Of a stretch of DNA of 64,000 bases, positions 8,976 through 18,506 are shown piece after piece. How positions within the stretch are numbered: position 1 is the first letter of the stretch; every line of letters begins with the position of its first letter. The stretch spans positions 71,984-135,983 of the forward strand of contig JAJXXT010000122.1 in NCBI GenBank assembly GCA_021780935.1, given 5' to 3'. The position numbers and the translations under genes were made by a program. The notes under the pieces were generated by a model. That model did no database searches. It saw only the letters and a program-made list of their open reading frames with translations, and was not told where the DNA came from. Origin of the DNA: Pseudomonadota bacterium (GTDB taxonomy: Bacteria > Pseudomonadota > Alphaproteobacteria > Acetobacterales > Acetobacteraceae).

Positions 8976-10451
8976 TCAAATCGGCGCCTCACGGTCCCAT
9001 GCGGCCGCACTTCCCTGCGATGCCAGCTCCGCCTTGCGCACCTTGCCGGTCTCGGTCACCGGCAGGGCCAACGCGAAAGCGAGGAAGCGCGGCACGGCAA
9101 AGCGCGGCAGCAGGCGGGCCGCATGGGCAGCCAGTGCTCGCGGGTCTTCCGCCGCCCCCGCCCGCAGCACGATTGTTGCCATCACCTCCTCCTCACCGAG
9201 GGGTGAGGGCACGGCATAGGCCGCGGCGTCCGCGACGTCCGGATGCGCGCGCAGCGCCTCCTCGACGTCGTGGGCGGCAATGTTCTCGCCGCGCCGGCGG
9301 ATGAAATCCTTGGTGCGCCCGACGAAGCGGAACCACCCATCCTGCTGTGCCACCGCGTCGCCGGTACGGAACCAGCCATCCCGCCAGGCCGCGTCGGTGG
9401 CGGCCTGGTCGCGCCAGTACCCGGCGGAAAAGGCGAGCGGATGTTCGGGCCTGACCCAGAGCACGCCCGTCTCGTCCTCGACGCGGGCCACGAAACCCGG
9501 GCGCAACCGCCCCATCCAGCCAGGGCGCTGCTCCGACACGATCGAGCCGATGACGAAATTGGTCTCGGTCGAGCCATAGCCATCCACGCAGATAATACCG
9601 GTCCGATCTCGGAACGTCTTCCGCAACCCGGGCGGCGTGCCGGGCGCGAGGGCGACGCGCACGCGATGCGCCCGCTCCGCCGCATCCGGCGGGCGCGACA
9701 TCAGCATGCCGACCATGGCACCGAGCAGATAGGTGACCGTGGCGCCACACGCCGCCATCGCCGCCCAGTAGCGCGACACCGAGAACCGGTCGAGCACCAC
9801 GACGGAGGCACCGGTGACAAGCCCCTGGAACAGCGTGTTGAGCGCGTTCACGTGATGCAGCGGCAAGGCGGTCGCCAGCACGTCCGCCTCGCTCACCTCC
9901 AGCAGATCGGCGGTGTTTGCGCCCCACCAGGCAAGCTGGGCGTGCGGGCAGATCACGCCTTTCGCCGGCCCCGTGGTGCCGGACGTGCCGAGGATCGCCA
10001 GCGGTGTCGCCGGCCCGACATCGCCTGCCGGCAGCGCCGGGCCCGTGCCGAACCCGTCGAGCGCGACGACCTGATGATCCGCGATCGAAATCACTTCCAG
10101 CGCCTCGCGCAGCGCCGCCTCGACCAGCAGCACCCGCGCACCGGAAAGCCTGATCGCATGCGCAAGCATCGCGCCGCGCATCTGCGCGCCAAGCGGCGCC
10201 GCGATCGCCCCCATCCAGCCACATCCCAGCACCGCCGCCGCCAGTTCCGGCCGATTGCTGCTCATCAGCGCAACGACCTCACCGGGCCGCACGCCGAGTG
10301 CCGCGAGCGCCCCCGCCGCCCGCGCCGCGATGGCGGGCCCGTCGGCGAAACGCCAGACCGTGACCTGCCCGTTGGCCGGCCACGTGACCCAGTCGCGCGC
10401 GCCATGCCGCGTTGCCGCCCCCAGCAGCGCGGGCACCGAGATGTCGGTCAC
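8976..10451 (-). CDS. AMP-dependent acyl-CoA synthetase/ligase
   Basis: 491 residues of the ANL superfamily, which activates a carboxylic acid with ATP and then forms its CoA thioester. Seen: the phosphate loop [14 protein letters not shown], the adenine motif [13 protein letters not shown], the ribose/hinge motif [16 protein letters not shown] followed by [16 protein letters not shown], and the C-terminal catalytic Lys in [11 protein letters not shown]. The gene is the last of a liv-type ABC operon, overlapping livF by 4 bp. That coupling suggests the transporter imports a carboxylic acid which this ligase traps as a CoA ester (in other alphaproteobacteria such pairs serve aromatic or dicarboxylic acids). 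The exact acid cannot be read from the sequence. Confidence 0.88.
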   Translation of the reverse strand: MTDISVPALLGAATRHGARDWVTWPANGQVTVWRFADGPAIAARAAGALAALGVRPGEVVALMSSNRPELAAAVLGCGWMGAIAAPLGAQMRGAMLAHAIRLSGARVLLVEAALREALEVISIADHQVVALDGFGTGPALPAGDVGPATPLAILGTSGTTGPAKGVICPHAQLAWWGANTADLLEVSEADVLATALPLHHVNALNTLFQGLVTGASVVVLDRFSVSRYWAAMAACGATVTYLLGAMVGMLMSRPPDAAERAHRVRVALAPGTPPGLRKTFRDRTGIICVDGYGSTETNFVIGSIVSEQRPGWMGRLRPGFVARVEDETGVLWVRPEHPLAFSAGYWRDQAATDAAWRDGWFRTGDAVAQQDGWFRFVGRTKDFIRRRGENIAAHDVEEALRAHPDVADAAAYAVPSPLGEEEVMATIVLRAGAAEDPRALAAHAARLLPRFAVPRFLAFALALPVTETGKVRKAELASQGSAAAWDREAPI

Positions 10452-11191
10452 AGGCCGCCACCGAGATAAGTCGCGGCGAGGCGCGGGTCGGCCAGCAGCG
10501 CCGCGGCCGGGCCGGTCATCGCCACCGCCCCCTGCTCCAGCACCGTCGCGGTGCTCGCACTCTGCAGCGCCGCACGGGCATTTTGTTCTACAAGCAAAAC
10601 GGAAACCCCATCCTCGCGCAGCGTGGCGATGATGCCGAAGATCTCGCGCACGATCAGCGGCGCCAGACCCAGCGACGGCTCATCGAGCAGCAGCAGCCGT
10701 GGGCGTGCCATCAGCGCCCGGCCGAGCGCCAGCATCTGCCGCTCGCCGCCCGAAAGCGTGCCGGCAAGCTGGCCCATCCGTTCCTCGAGCCGCGGGAACC
10801 GCGCCAGCACGTGCTCCAGGCTGCGCCGGTTCGCCGCCCGCTCACGCCGGCGCGAAAACCCGCCGAGCAGCAGATTGTCCCGTACGCTCATCTCCGCGAA
10901 CAGCGCCCGGCTCTCCGGCACCAGAACGATGCCGCGCTCGACCCGCGCCTCCACCTCGACGCCGGTGAGATCCTCGCCCTCCCACAGCACCCGCCCGCGC
11001 GCGGGCAGCAGGCCCATCAGCGCTGCCAGCAATGTCGTCTTGCCGGCACCGTTCGGGCCGATGACGGTCGCGATCTCGCCCGGCGCCACCGCGAGCGACA
11101 CGCCGCGCACCGCCTCCACGCGGCCATAGGCCACATGCAGGTCCTCGACCACCAGCGCCGAGGTCAGGCCGCCATCCGCGCGCGTCGTCAC
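10448..11191 (-). CDS. livF: ABC transporter ATPase, LivF type
   Basis: 247 residues. Walker [19 protein letters not shown]-loop region, signature [15 protein letters not shown], Walker [15 protein letters not shown] and H-loop VEQNARAAL are all intact. The SLGLAP stretch after Walker B is typical of LivF rather than LivG. It should form a heterodimer with the LivG half of the fusion protein encoded just upstream, and the two powers the LivH-LivM channel. Its start overlaps the stop of the fusion gene by 4 bp, and its stop overlaps the acyl-CoA ligase start, so all are translated from one message. Confidence 0.93.
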   Translation of the reverse strand: MTTRADGGLTSALVVEDLHVAYGRVEAVRGVSLAVAPGEIATVIGPNGAGKTTLLAALMGLLPARGRVLWEGEDLTGVEVEARVERGIVLVPESRALFAEMSVRDNLLLGGFSRRRERAANRRSLEHVLARFPRLEERMGQLAGTLSGGERQMLALGRALMARPRLLLLDEPSLGLAPLIVREIFGIIATLREDGVSVLLVEQNARAALQSASTATVLEQGAVAMTGPAAALLADPRLAATYLGGGL

Positions 11192-12960
11192 GCGACTCCC
11201 CCGAGATAGGCTTCCTGCACGCGCGGGTCGGCGCGCACCGTCTCCGGCACGCCCTCCGCGATGCGGGCGCCGAAATCCATCACCACCAGGCGATCGACCA
11301 GGTCCATGACGAAGCCCATGTCATGCTCGACCAGCAGGATCGCGACCCCGTCATCGCGCAGCGAGCGCAGCAGCTCCGCCAATTCCCGCTTCTCGCCAGC
11401 CCGCAGCCCCGCCGCCGGCTCGTCGAGCACCAGCAGCACCGGGTCCGCGGCCAGCGCCCGCGCCACCTCCAGCAAACGCTGCTGCCCGAGCGCGAGGTTG
11501 CCCGCCGGCTCCCCGGCCATTCCCGCCAGGCCCACCCGCGCGAGGGCGTGCATCGCCGCCGCCGCCGCGCGCCGGTCCTCGACGCTGCCGAGCCCGAGCA
11601 GCCCGCTGAGCACACCGCCCCTGGTGCGCAGATAGGCGCCCAGCATCACGTTCTCGAGCGCGCTCATGCGGGGGCGCAGCTTCACATGCTGGAAGGTGCG
11701 TGCCATGCCGAGTTCGGCGATCGCCGGCGCCCGCGCCCGCGTCGTCTCTCGCCCGAGGAAGCGGATACGTCCGGCGGTCGGCGCCAGCGTGCCGGTCAGC
11801 AGGTTGAACAGGGTGGACTTGCCGGCGCCGTTCGGCCCGATAAGGCCGAGGATCTCGCCCGTCGCAAGGCTGAACCCGACATCGTTGACCGCGACCAGGC
11901 CGCCGAAGCGACGGATCAGATGTTGCGCTTCAAGAACAATCGTGCCGCGCGCAGGCATCGTCCGCCGCGGCAGGTCCGCCGCCTCCGCGGGAGGCGGAGC
12001 AGGCCGGCGGCGCGCCGGCAGCAGGCGTCGGAACGTCGGGATCAGGCCCCCCGGCGCCAATTGCATCATGGCAATGAACATCGCGCCGAACACCACCGTC
12101 TCGGCCTGCCCGGCATCGCTGAAAATCAGCCCCAGCCAGCCCTGCAGCAGGTCGCGCGCAACAACAACGGCGAAGGCCCCCAGCAGTGCGCCCCAGATCT
12201 GCCCGGCCCCGCCCAGCATCGCCATGAACAGGTACTGGATGCCGGGCTCCACATCGAAGGCCGGCGGCGAGACGAAACGCTGGGTGTGCGCCAGCAGCCA
12301 GCCGGAAGCCCCGGCATAGACGCCGGCCAGCACGAACACGGCAAGCCGCAGCGGCTGCGGCGCGATGCCGAGACTCTCCGCCATCGCGGCACCACCACGC
12401 AGCGTCCGGATCGCCCGCCCGGCGCGCCCGGCGAGGAGATTGGCCGACAGCGCGAGCGCCACGCCAAGCACCGCGGCAATCAGCCAGAACGACCCGCGCG
12501 GCCCGGTGATCGGATGGCCGAACAGGAACGCCGGCGGCACATTGCCGATGCCGTCATGCCCGCCGGTGATCGCAAGCTCGCCGAACAGGTAATAGATCGC
12601 CAGGCCCCACGCGATGGTCGAGAGCGGCAGCAGGTGCCCGGGCAGGCGCAGCGTCACCAGCCCCAGCACCAGCGCAAGCCCGCCCGAGGCGAGCAGCGAC
12701 GCGAGCAACCCCAGCCAGGGATCCACCGCGAAGTGGGTGGCGAGGATGGCACTGGCATAGGCGCCCATGCCCGCGAACGCCGCCTGGCCAAAACTCGTCA
12801 GCCCGCCGACGCCGGTGAGGATCACCAGGCCCAGTGCCACCAGCGCCGCCATGCCGACATAGCCGAGCAGCGTGAGCGTGTAGGCGGGCGTCACCAGCGG
12901 CAGCACCAGAACGACCACGACATAGAGCACCGCGACCCAGCGGCGCGGACGTGCGATCAC
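11188..12960 (-). CDS. LivM permease - LivG ATPase fusion protein
   Basis: 590 residues joining two subunits that are usually separate. Residues about 1-310 are a LivM-type permease of 8-9 membrane segments (for example [20 protein letters not shown], the family signature). Residues about 340-590 are a LivG-type ATPase: Walker [18 protein letters not shown], a degenerate signature [15 protein letters not shown] in place of LSGGQ, Walker [14 protein letters not shown], and the LivG tail [11 protein letters not shown] proline- and arginine-rich linker ([17 protein letters not shown]) connects them. GTG start at 12960 overlaps the livH stop. LivM-LivG fusions are known in alphaproteobacteria, so this is probably functional and not an assembly artefact. 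Confidence 0.92.
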   Translation of the reverse strand: MIARPRRWVAVLYVVVVLVLPLVTPAYTLTLLGYVGMAALVALGLVILTGVGGLTSFGQAAFAGMGAYASAILATHFAVDPWLGLLASLLASGGLALVLGLVTLRLPGHLLPLSTIAWGLAIYYLFGELAITGGHDGIGNVPPAFLFGHPITGPRGSFWLIAAVLGVALALSANLLAGRAGRAIRTLRGGAAMAESLGIAPQPLRLAVFVLAGVYAGASGWLLAHTQRFVSPPAFDVEPGIQYLFMAMLGGAGQIWGALLGAFAVVVARDLLQGWLGLIFSDAGQAETVVFGAMFIAMMQLAPGGLIPTFRRLLPARRRPAPPPAEAADLPRRTMPARGTIVLEAQHLIRRFGGLVAVNDVGFSLATGEILGLIGPNGAGKSTLFNLLTGTLAPTAGRIRFLGRETTRARAPAIAELGMARTFQHVKLRPRMSALENVMLGAYLRTRGGVLSGLLGLGSVEDRRAAAAAMHALARVGLAGMAGEPAGNLALGQQRLLEVARALAADPVLLVLDEPAAGLRAGEKRELAELLRSLRDDGVAILLVEHDMGFVMDLVDRLVVMDFGARIAEGVPETVRADPRVQEAYLGGVA

Positions 12961-14018
12961 AGCTCCTCCGCCTCCTCGGCCTCGGTCGTCATCGCGGCGG
13001 TGCCGGGCAGGAGCGAGCGCAACAGCAGCACCGGCACCAGCACCGCGAACACCGCGACCTCCTTCAGCGAGGAGTTCCAGAACGCCGTGAAGCTCTCAAG
13101 CTGGCCGACGAACAGCGCGCCCACCACCGCGCCGGGATAGCTCACCAGCCCGCCGATGATCGCACCGACAAACGCCTTCAGCCCGATGATGAAGCCGGAA
13201 TCGAAGGCAAGTGTCGTCATCGGCCCGATCAGCAGGCCGGAGACGACCGCCAGCACCGAGGCGACCAGGAATGCCACCGCCCCGGCGAGCCGCGGGCGGA
13301 TCCCCACCAGCCGCGCACCCGTGCGATTGAGTGCCGTCGCACGCAAGGCGCGCCCGAGATAGGAGCGGCCGAACCCCTGGAACAGCACCACCGTCGCGAC
13401 CGCCGCGCCCGCCAGCATCAACAGCGACTGACGCGTCCAGTACAGCCCCGCAATCTGCAACCCGCCGCCCAGCAGCGGCGCCGGGCGCATTCCTTCCGGC
13501 CCGAAAAAGATCAGCGCCACGCCGGAAATCGCGAAATGCAGCACCACGGAGACGATCAGCAGCACCAGCACCGGCGCCTCCTCGATCGGCACGAAGGCAA
13601 TGCGCCACAGCAGCGGCGCGATCGGCAGCACCAGCAGCACGGTGAGCGGGATCAGGCTCCACGCTGGCGGCCCCACGGCCAGCGCCACACCCGCCACCGC
13701 AATCGGCAGCCCCGGCAGCAAGCCCCAGGCAAGCAGCGCGCGCGGCATGCGCCGCCAGGCCCGCGCACCGGCCAGTGACCCGAGTTCGAAGCACAGCGCC
13801 AGCAGCACCAGCACAACATCGAGCCACAGCGTGCCGGGCCGGTGCCCCTCCTCCAGCGCAGCGAGCGTGAGCGAGGTGTAGGCGACAATGTCCCCGAACG
13901 GGACGAAGATCACCCGGGTGACGAGGAAGAGCAACACAATGCCCAGCGCCACGAGCACGTAGATGGCGCCGTTGGACAGGCCATCCTGCGCCAGCAGCAG
14001 GGCTAGGTCCCAGCTCAT
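12957..14018 (-). CDS. livH: ABC transporter permease, LivH type with enlarged N-terminal half
   Basis: 353 residues from the ATG at 14018, preceded by a good AGAGGA ribosome site. The N-terminus (SNGAIYVLVALGIVLLFLVT) and the C-terminal part (GLKAFVGAIIGGLVSYPGAV) are classic LivH. Between them sits an extra stretch, roughly residues 48-125, with two or three additional hydrophobic segments and a basic loop (ARAWRRMPR); standard LivH proteins are about 290 residues. It is the first gene of the minus-strand operon livH, livMG, livF, ligase, and is divergent from the binding-protein gene. Forms the membrane channel with the LivM half of the fusion. Confidence 0.88.
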   Translation of the reverse strand: MSWDLALLLAQDGLSNGAIYVLVALGIVLLFLVTRVIFVPFGDIVAYTSLTLAALEEGHRPGTLWLDVVLVLLALCFELGSLAGARAWRRMPRALLAWGLLPGLPIAVAGVALAVGPPAWSLIPLTVLLVLPIAPLLWRIAFVPIEEAPVLVLLIVSVVLHFAISGVALIFFGPEGMRPAPLLGGGLQIAGLYWTRQSLLMLAGAAVATVVLFQGFGRSYLGRALRATALNRTGARLVGIRPRLAGAVAFLVASVLAVVSGLLIGPMTTLAFDSGFIIGLKAFVGAIIGGLVSYPGAVVGALFVGQLESFTAFWNSSLKEVAVFAVLVPVLLLRSLLPGTAAMTTEAEEAEEL

Positions 14019-14030
14019 GTTCCTCTTTCC

Positions 14031-14042
14031 TTGAAGCTTCAA
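14031..14042. promoter_or_regulatory. Perfect 12-bp palindrome in the divergent livH / binding-protein spacer
   Basis: TTGAAGCTTCAA is a perfect palindrome in the 85-bp region between the two divergent transport start codons (14018 and 14104). Its position, 13 bases upstream of livH, would allow one regulator to act on both units. Function is inferred from position and symmetry only. Confidence 0.35.
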
Positions 14043-14103
14043 ATAATGCAGCATCCGCGAAGCAACGATCGTGCGCAAGCAGGCACCACAAGGAGGAGTT
14101 CAC

Positions 14104-15267
14104 ATGAAGGGAAGTTTCAGCCGGCTCGCCGGCACCGTAACGGTCGCCGCCCTGCTCGCCGGTCCGGCGCAGGCCGCCGAGGTGAAACTGGGCCTCATTC
14201 TCTCGCTTTCCGGCCCGATCTCCTCGATCGGCGTGCCCTACAGCAAGGGCATCAAGGCGTGGGAGGCCGGCCACCATAACAAGATCGGCAGCGACACGCT
14301 CAAGGTCATCCGGATCGACGACGGGTCGAGCACGGACGCTGCGGTCCGCGCCGCCAAGAAGCTGATCGAGCAGGACCATGTCGATATCATCATGGGCTCG
14401 GCAGGCACACCGGCCTCGCTCGCCATCTACCACGTGGCCGCCGCCGCGCATGTGCCGATGATCATCACCGCCAACGGCGAGGTGAAGGGCAAGGCCGGGG
14501 ACTGGGAAATCACCGTTCCGCAGCCGACGCCGCTGATGGTGTCCGACGACATCGCCTACATGAAGGCGCACAACATTCATCGCGTCGCCTTTATCGGCTT
14601 CAACGATATCTGGGGCGACACCGTCTATAATGCGCTGCTGCAGACGGCGAAGCCGGCCGGCATCCAGGTGATTTCCAACGAGCGCTATGGCCGCGCCGAC
14701 ACCTCGGTGACACCGCAGATCCTCAAGATCATGGCACTGCATCCCGATGCGGTGCTGACCGGCGGCTCCGGCTCCCCGGGCGCGCTGCCACATATCGCAT
14801 TGGCCGAGCGCGGCTATACCGGGCCTGAATTCGCCTCTCACGCGGTGGTGAACTCGGAGTTCGTGCGTGTCGGCGGCAAGGCCGTCGAGGGGGTCATCGC
14901 ACCGACGGGCCCCGAGGTTGTTGCCGGCCAGCTTCCCGACAGCAACCCCATCAAAGCCGTCTCGATGGAGTATCGGAAGCTGTTCAAGGAGGCGAACGGC
15001 GTCGCCGCCACCGACGCCTTTCCCTGCTACGCCTACGACGCGTTCCTGCTGATGGCGAACGCGATCAAGCAGGTCGAGGCCAAGGGTATCGCACCGGGTA
15101 CGCCCGCCTTTCGCCTGGCACTGCGCGACGCGCTGGTCAGCACCCATAACGTGGTTGGCACACAGGCGGTCTATAACTTCACGCCTGGCCACCGCTTCGG
15201 CACGGACGAGCGCTCGCGCGTGTTGGTGCAGCTCCAGCATGGCAAGTGGAAACTGATCCAGCCCTGA
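14104..15267 (+). CDS. ABC transporter substrate-binding protein, Leu/Ile/Val (LivJ/LivK) type
   Basis: 387 residues from the ATG at 14104, preceded by a strong AAGGAGGAG site 5 bases away. A Sec signal peptide ends near residue 24 (VAALLAGPAQAA), followed by the Peripla_BP_6 opening EVKLGLILSLSGPISSIGVP. The mature protein (GRADTSVTPQILKIMALHPD, LTGGSGSPGALPHI) follows the family fold throughout. It delivers substrate to the LivH-LivMG-LivF complex encoded divergently. Since the operon also contains an acyl-CoA ligase, the ligand is more likely an organic or aromatic acid than an amino acid; that is inference. Confidence 0.9.
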   Translation: MKGSFSRLAGTVTVAALLAGPAQAAEVKLGLILSLSGPISSIGVPYSKGIKAWEAGHHNKIGSDTLKVIRIDDGSSTDAAVRAAKKLIEQDHVDIIMGSAGTPASLAIYHVAAAAHVPMIITANGEVKGKAGDWEITVPQPTPLMVSDDIAYMKAHNIHRVAFIGFNDIWGDTVYNALLQTAKPAGIQVISNERYGRADTSVTPQILKIMALHPDAVLTGGSGSPGALPHIALAERGYTGPEFASHAVVNSEFVRVGGKAVEGVIAPTGPEVVAGQLPDSNPIKAVSMEYRKLFKEANGVAATDAFPCYAYDAFLLMANAIKQVEAKGIAPGTPAFRLALRDALVSTHNVVGTQAVYNFTPGHRFGTDERSRVLVQLQHGKWKLIQP

Positions 15268-15284
15268 GCGACTGAAACACGGTC

Positions 15285-15316
15285 CGGCCGACCGGAGGAT
15301 CGCAACCGGTCGGCCG
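15285..15316. terminator. Hairpin between convergent genes, probable bidirectional terminator
   Basis: Perfect 11-bp GC-rich arms CGGCCGACCGG and CCGGTCGGCCG flank a 10-base loop, 18 bases after the binding-protein stop and 26 before the stop of the convergent glycosyltransferase. There is no T-run, so it may work as a stabilising 3' hairpin or with Rho rather than as a canonical intrinsic terminator. Confidence 0.55.
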
Positions 15317-15341
15317 CGTCCGGTCCGGCTTCGGCGGCCTG

Positions 15342-16187
15342 TCAGCGCGTACGGGCATGCCGCCAGGCCGTGTAGCCCCACCAGCGTCCGCGCAGCGTCT
15401 GGAAGTAATAGGCGATGCCGGTTCGGTCCGCGCGCAAGGCACTCAGCACCATCCCCCCGAACGGGCGCACCAGATAGCGGGCGACCGTGACGACGCTGTA
15501 GCGGTGGTGCCGCAGGCAGGCGCCGAAACCCGCGCCACTGCCGTATGCACGGGCGATTCCGGACGGCGACATCCGTCGATCCGGGTGAAGCACGATGAGC
15601 GAGGGATCAAACACCGCCGGAACGCCGGCCGCGAGCATCCGCAGGGCCAGGTCCGCCGACTCGCCGCTGGCGAACGGCGTGCCGAGGCCGAAACGCGGGT
15701 CGAACCCCCCCAACCGTTCGAGCACATCGCGCGCGACAAACATGCCGGGCTCGCGTGCGGTCACGAAGACGTTGTCGCGGGTTACCGGCCCCGCCTGCAT
15801 CGGCGCCCGCCCGCCGGCGCTTGGCGTTCCAACCTCGCTGGCAACGAGCGCGCTCACCATGCCGGCGGCGGGCAGCGCCGCGAGGCTCGCGGCAACCCTC
15901 GCGAGCAAACCCGGCGCATAAACGCAGTCATCATCGGGAAAGGCCACGATCTCGCCCTGGGCGAGGGGAATGCCGGCGTTGCGGGCAAGCGTGGAGCGGC
16001 CCGGCGCCATGCGCAGTCGCACAAAGGGAATCTGCGGAAAGGCCGCGAGTACCGGCTCCAGGCGATCGTCCGGGTTCTGGTCCACCACGATGACCTCACG
16101 CACCTGCGACGCGTCGCCGAGGCTGGCGAGAAACGCCCGCACGTCGTCTACCCGACCGACAGTTGCGAGAATCAACGAAAACGGCAC
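15342..16187 (-). CDS. Glycosyltransferase family 2
   Basis: 281 residues, GT-A fold. The N-terminus MPFSLILATVGRVDDVRAFL leads to VREVIVVDQNPDDRLEPVL, and the metal-binding DxD is in IVAFPDDDCVYAPGLLARV. A second conserved region RLGGFDPRFGLGTPFASGES matches the acceptor-side motif of GT2 enzymes. No membrane segments. The gene is monocistronic and convergent with the binding-protein gene, and its start faces the next GT2 gene. A role in exopolysaccharide repeat assembly is inferred from the neighbouring locus. Confidence 0.86.
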   Translation of the reverse strand: MPFSLILATVGRVDDVRAFLASLGDASQVREVIVVDQNPDDRLEPVLAAFPQIPFVRLRMAPGRSTLARNAGIPLAQGEIVAFPDDDCVYAPGLLARVAASLAALPAAGMVSALVASEVGTPSAGGRAPMQAGPVTRDNVFVTAREPGMFVARDVLERLGGFDPRFGLGTPFASGESADLALRMLAAGVPAVFDPSLIVLHPDRRMSPSGIARAYGSGAGFGACLRHHRYSVVTVARYLVRPFGGMVLSALRADRTGIAYYFQTLRGRWWGYTAWRHARTR

Positions 16188-16435
16188 GGCTCATTCTCCG
16201 CTCGCAGAACAAACCCGCGATGGTATAAACTCGCGTTAGTCCGTCGGGCCCGGCCAAGCGAGAGAGCGAGACCTTATGCCACGCCGCTTTTCTTCCGGCA
16301 CCGAATACTCCACGATCCGTGATACCATGCGCGCACGCAAGCAGCGACCCACGCCGGAATGTTGCGGGATTGGTTCGTCCAGCCGCCCCCACGGCACCGG
16401 CCGTACGGACGCCGGCCGGACACGCAACGTCTAAA

Positions 16436-17344
16436 ATGTCGGCCCAGCCGAGCCCCACGCTGCGCATCGCCGTGGGCATCCCGACGGTCGGCCGGCCGGC
16501 GATCCTGGCCGAGACCCTCGCGGAACTGGCGCACCAGACCCGCGCGGCGGACGAGGTGTTGATCTGCCCCACCGGCCCGCGCGACCTGCCGGCCTGGGCC
16601 GAGGCCGTCGAACAGCCGCGCATCGTGCCGCTGCCGCCGGGAGCGACCGCCGGCGCCTCCGCGCAACGAAACCTGCTGCTCGATGCCACGACGGCCGATA
16701 TCCTGCTCTTCCTCGATGACGATTTCTTTCCCGCCCCAGACTATCTCGCCGCGGTCGAGACGGCTTTCATCGCCCACCCCAACCTTATCGGCAGCAGCGG
16801 CATCGTGCTGGCCGACGGCGCGACGGGGCCCGGCATCACGCCGGCCATGGCGCGCGAGACGCTGGCCCGAGACCGCACCGCCAGTCCCGCTCGCGGCACG
16901 AACATGAAACTATCCGGCACCTATGGCTGCAACATGGCCTTCCGCATGGCGGCGGTACGCGCGCACGATCTGCGCTTCGACGAAAACCTGCCATTGTATA
17001 GCTGGCAGGAGGACAATGATTTCTCCCGCCGGCTGGGCCGGCACGGCGATATCCTGTGCCTCGTCGATGCGCGCGGCGTCCATCTCGGCCATAAAGGTGG
17101 CAAGACTTCCGGATTGCGTTTCGGCTATTCGCAGGTCGCCAATTTCGTCTATCTCGTGCGCAAGGGCTCCGTGCCTGGCCTCGTCGCGACGCGGCATATC
17201 CTGCGCAACATCGCCGCCAACCTGCTGCACGCGGCCCGGCCGGAACCCTGGGTGGATCGGCGAGGGCGGCTGCGCGGAAACATGCTGGCGCTCGCCGACC
17301 TCCTGCGCGGCCGCTGCGACCCTCGTCGTATCGTTTCGTTATAG
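16436..17344 (+). CDS. Glycosyltransferase family 2
   Basis: 302 residues from the ATG at 16436 (MSAQPSPTLRIAVGIPTVGR). An upstream in-frame start would add 39 residues with no family resemblance, so the shorter form is preferred, although its ribosome site is weak. Seen: nucleotide-binding start IAVGIPTVGRPAILAETLAEL, DxD in ILLFLDDDFFPAPDYL and the acceptor-side acidic pair in YSWQEDNDFSRRLGRHGD, so catalytic residues look present. It is isolated between a divergent GT2 and a convergent GT4 gene. It probably adds a side-chain or backbone sugar for the exopolysaccharide. Confidence 0.86.
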   Translation: MSAQPSPTLRIAVGIPTVGRPAILAETLAELAHQTRAADEVLICPTGPRDLPAWAEAVEQPRIVPLPPGATAGASAQRNLLLDATTADILLFLDDDFFPAPDYLAAVETAFIAHPNLIGSSGIVLADGATGPGITPAMARETLARDRTASPARGTNMKLSGTYGCNMAFRMAAVRAHDLRFDENLPLYSWQEDNDFSRRLGRHGDILCLVDARGVHLGHKGGKTSGLRFGYSQVANFVYLVRKGSVPGLVATRHILRNIAANLLHAARPEPWVDRRGRLRGNMLALADLLRGRCDPRRIVSL

Positions 17345-17366
17345 CGCCGCGGCAGCACTGGCTATT

Positions 17367-18497
17367 TCAGCCTCGGGTCGCCCGGATCGCGCGCTCGACG
17401 GCGGCGGTGAAGTCGCGGCGAAAGTTTTCAATTGAGAAACGTTTAGCCGAGGCGCGGCAACCCGAAGCGGTGATATGCGCCTCGATGGCAAGGAATTCAC
17501 GCACACCCGCCATCACTCCCTCCACACTCTGCTCGCTGAACAGCACGCCGGTCGGCGCGGATGTCCCGGATCCCGCAACGATCTCCCGCGCGCCGCCACG
17601 GTCGAGGGCAATCACCGGGGTGCCGCAGGCCTGCGCCTCCGCCATGACGATACCGAAATCTTCCTCGCCGGCGAAGACGAAGCCGCGCGCCGCCTGCATG
17701 CGCGCCGCCATCTCGGCCGGTGCGCACGGGTCCAGGAAGCCGACATTGGCTACCCCGCCAGCCGCTTCCCGGATGCGCCCATGCTCCGGCCCCGCGCCGG
17801 AGATGACGAGCCGCAGATCGGGCATACGCGCGAAGGCTGCGGCGATAAGGTCGATGCGCTTGTAGGGAACCTGGCGCGAGGCAACGAGAAACGCCTCGCC
17901 ACGCTCGCCGCCGGGCTGAAACAGCTCGGTGTCCACAGGCGGCGGAATCACCTCGGCCTCACGGCGATAGGCTTTGCGGATGCGCCGTGCGATATAGTGC
18001 GAGTTGGCAATGAACGCATCGACCCCGTTGGCCGTGCGGACGTCCCATTGCCGCAACCGCGAGAGCAGCCAGCGCGCATAGGCGCCCTTCAGGCCGCGGT
18101 CGGTCCGGCTCTGACGCAGATACTGATGCTGCTGGTCCCACGCATAGCGCATCGGCGAATGCACGTAGGAGATATGCGGCTGGTCGGGCCCGGTGATCAC
18201 CCCCTTGGCCACCGCGTGCGACGAGGAAATCACCACATCATACGCCCCCAGATCGAACTGCTCGACCGCCAGCGGCATCAGCCCAAGATAGGAGCGATAA
18301 TGCCGCCGCGCCAGCGGCAGGCGCTGAATAAAGGAGGGTGTGACCGGCCTCCCGCTCAGGAAACCCCGCTGCTCTGGCGGCACGAAATCGACCACGCAGA
18401 ACAGATCGGCCGAAGGGTAGCAGGCGATGATCTGCTCCAGCACGCGCTCGCCGCCCGCGTAGCCGACCAGCCAGTCATGCACGATCGCGATTCGCAT
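17367..18497 (-). CDS. Glycosyltransferase GT4, probable mannosyltransferase type
   Basis: 376 residues. Opening MRIAIVHDWLVGYAGGERVL with the GGERV acceptor loop, then HISYVHSPMRYAWDQQHQYL, a stretch characteristic of the WbaZ/AceC-like mannosyltransferase group. The donor site is intact: FLVASRQVPYKRIDLIAAAF and the E-x7-E motif in EDFGIVMAEAQACGTPVIAL. In acetan and xanthan synthesis an enzyme of this group adds GDP-mannose to the lipid-linked cellobiose. It lies 9 bases downstream of another GT4 gene in the wzy-GT-GT operon. Donor assignment is by resemblance only. Confidence 0.87.
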   Translation of the reverse strand: MRIAIVHDWLVGYAGGERVLEQIIACYPSADLFCVVDFVPPEQRGFLSGRPVTPSFIQRLPLARRHYRSYLGLMPLAVEQFDLGAYDVVISSSHAVAKGVITGPDQPHISYVHSPMRYAWDQQHQYLRQSRTDRGLKGAYARWLLSRLRQWDVRTANGVDAFIANSHYIARRIRKAYRREAEVIPPPVDTELFQPGGERGEAFLVASRQVPYKRIDLIAAAFARMPDLRLVISGAGPEHGRIREAAGGVANVGFLDPCAPAEMAARMQAARGFVFAGEEDFGIVMAEAQACGTPVIALDRGGAREIVAGSGTSAPTGVLFSEQSVEGVMAGVREFLAIEAHITASGCRASAKRFSIENFRRDFTAAVERAIRATRG

Positions 18498-18506
18498 ATC
18501 CCTATC

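Noticed and set aside
11323..13140. 605-codon plus-strand ORF opposite the LivMG/LivH genes
   Set aside because: Composition is Arg/His/Gln-rich with no recognisable domain; the opposite strand encodes clear ABC proteins with motifs.
13096..15381. 761-codon minus-strand ORF spanning livH and the binding protein
   Set aside because: It merges a shadow of the binding-protein gene with one of livH; no signal peptide or domain, and it crosses a divergent promoter.
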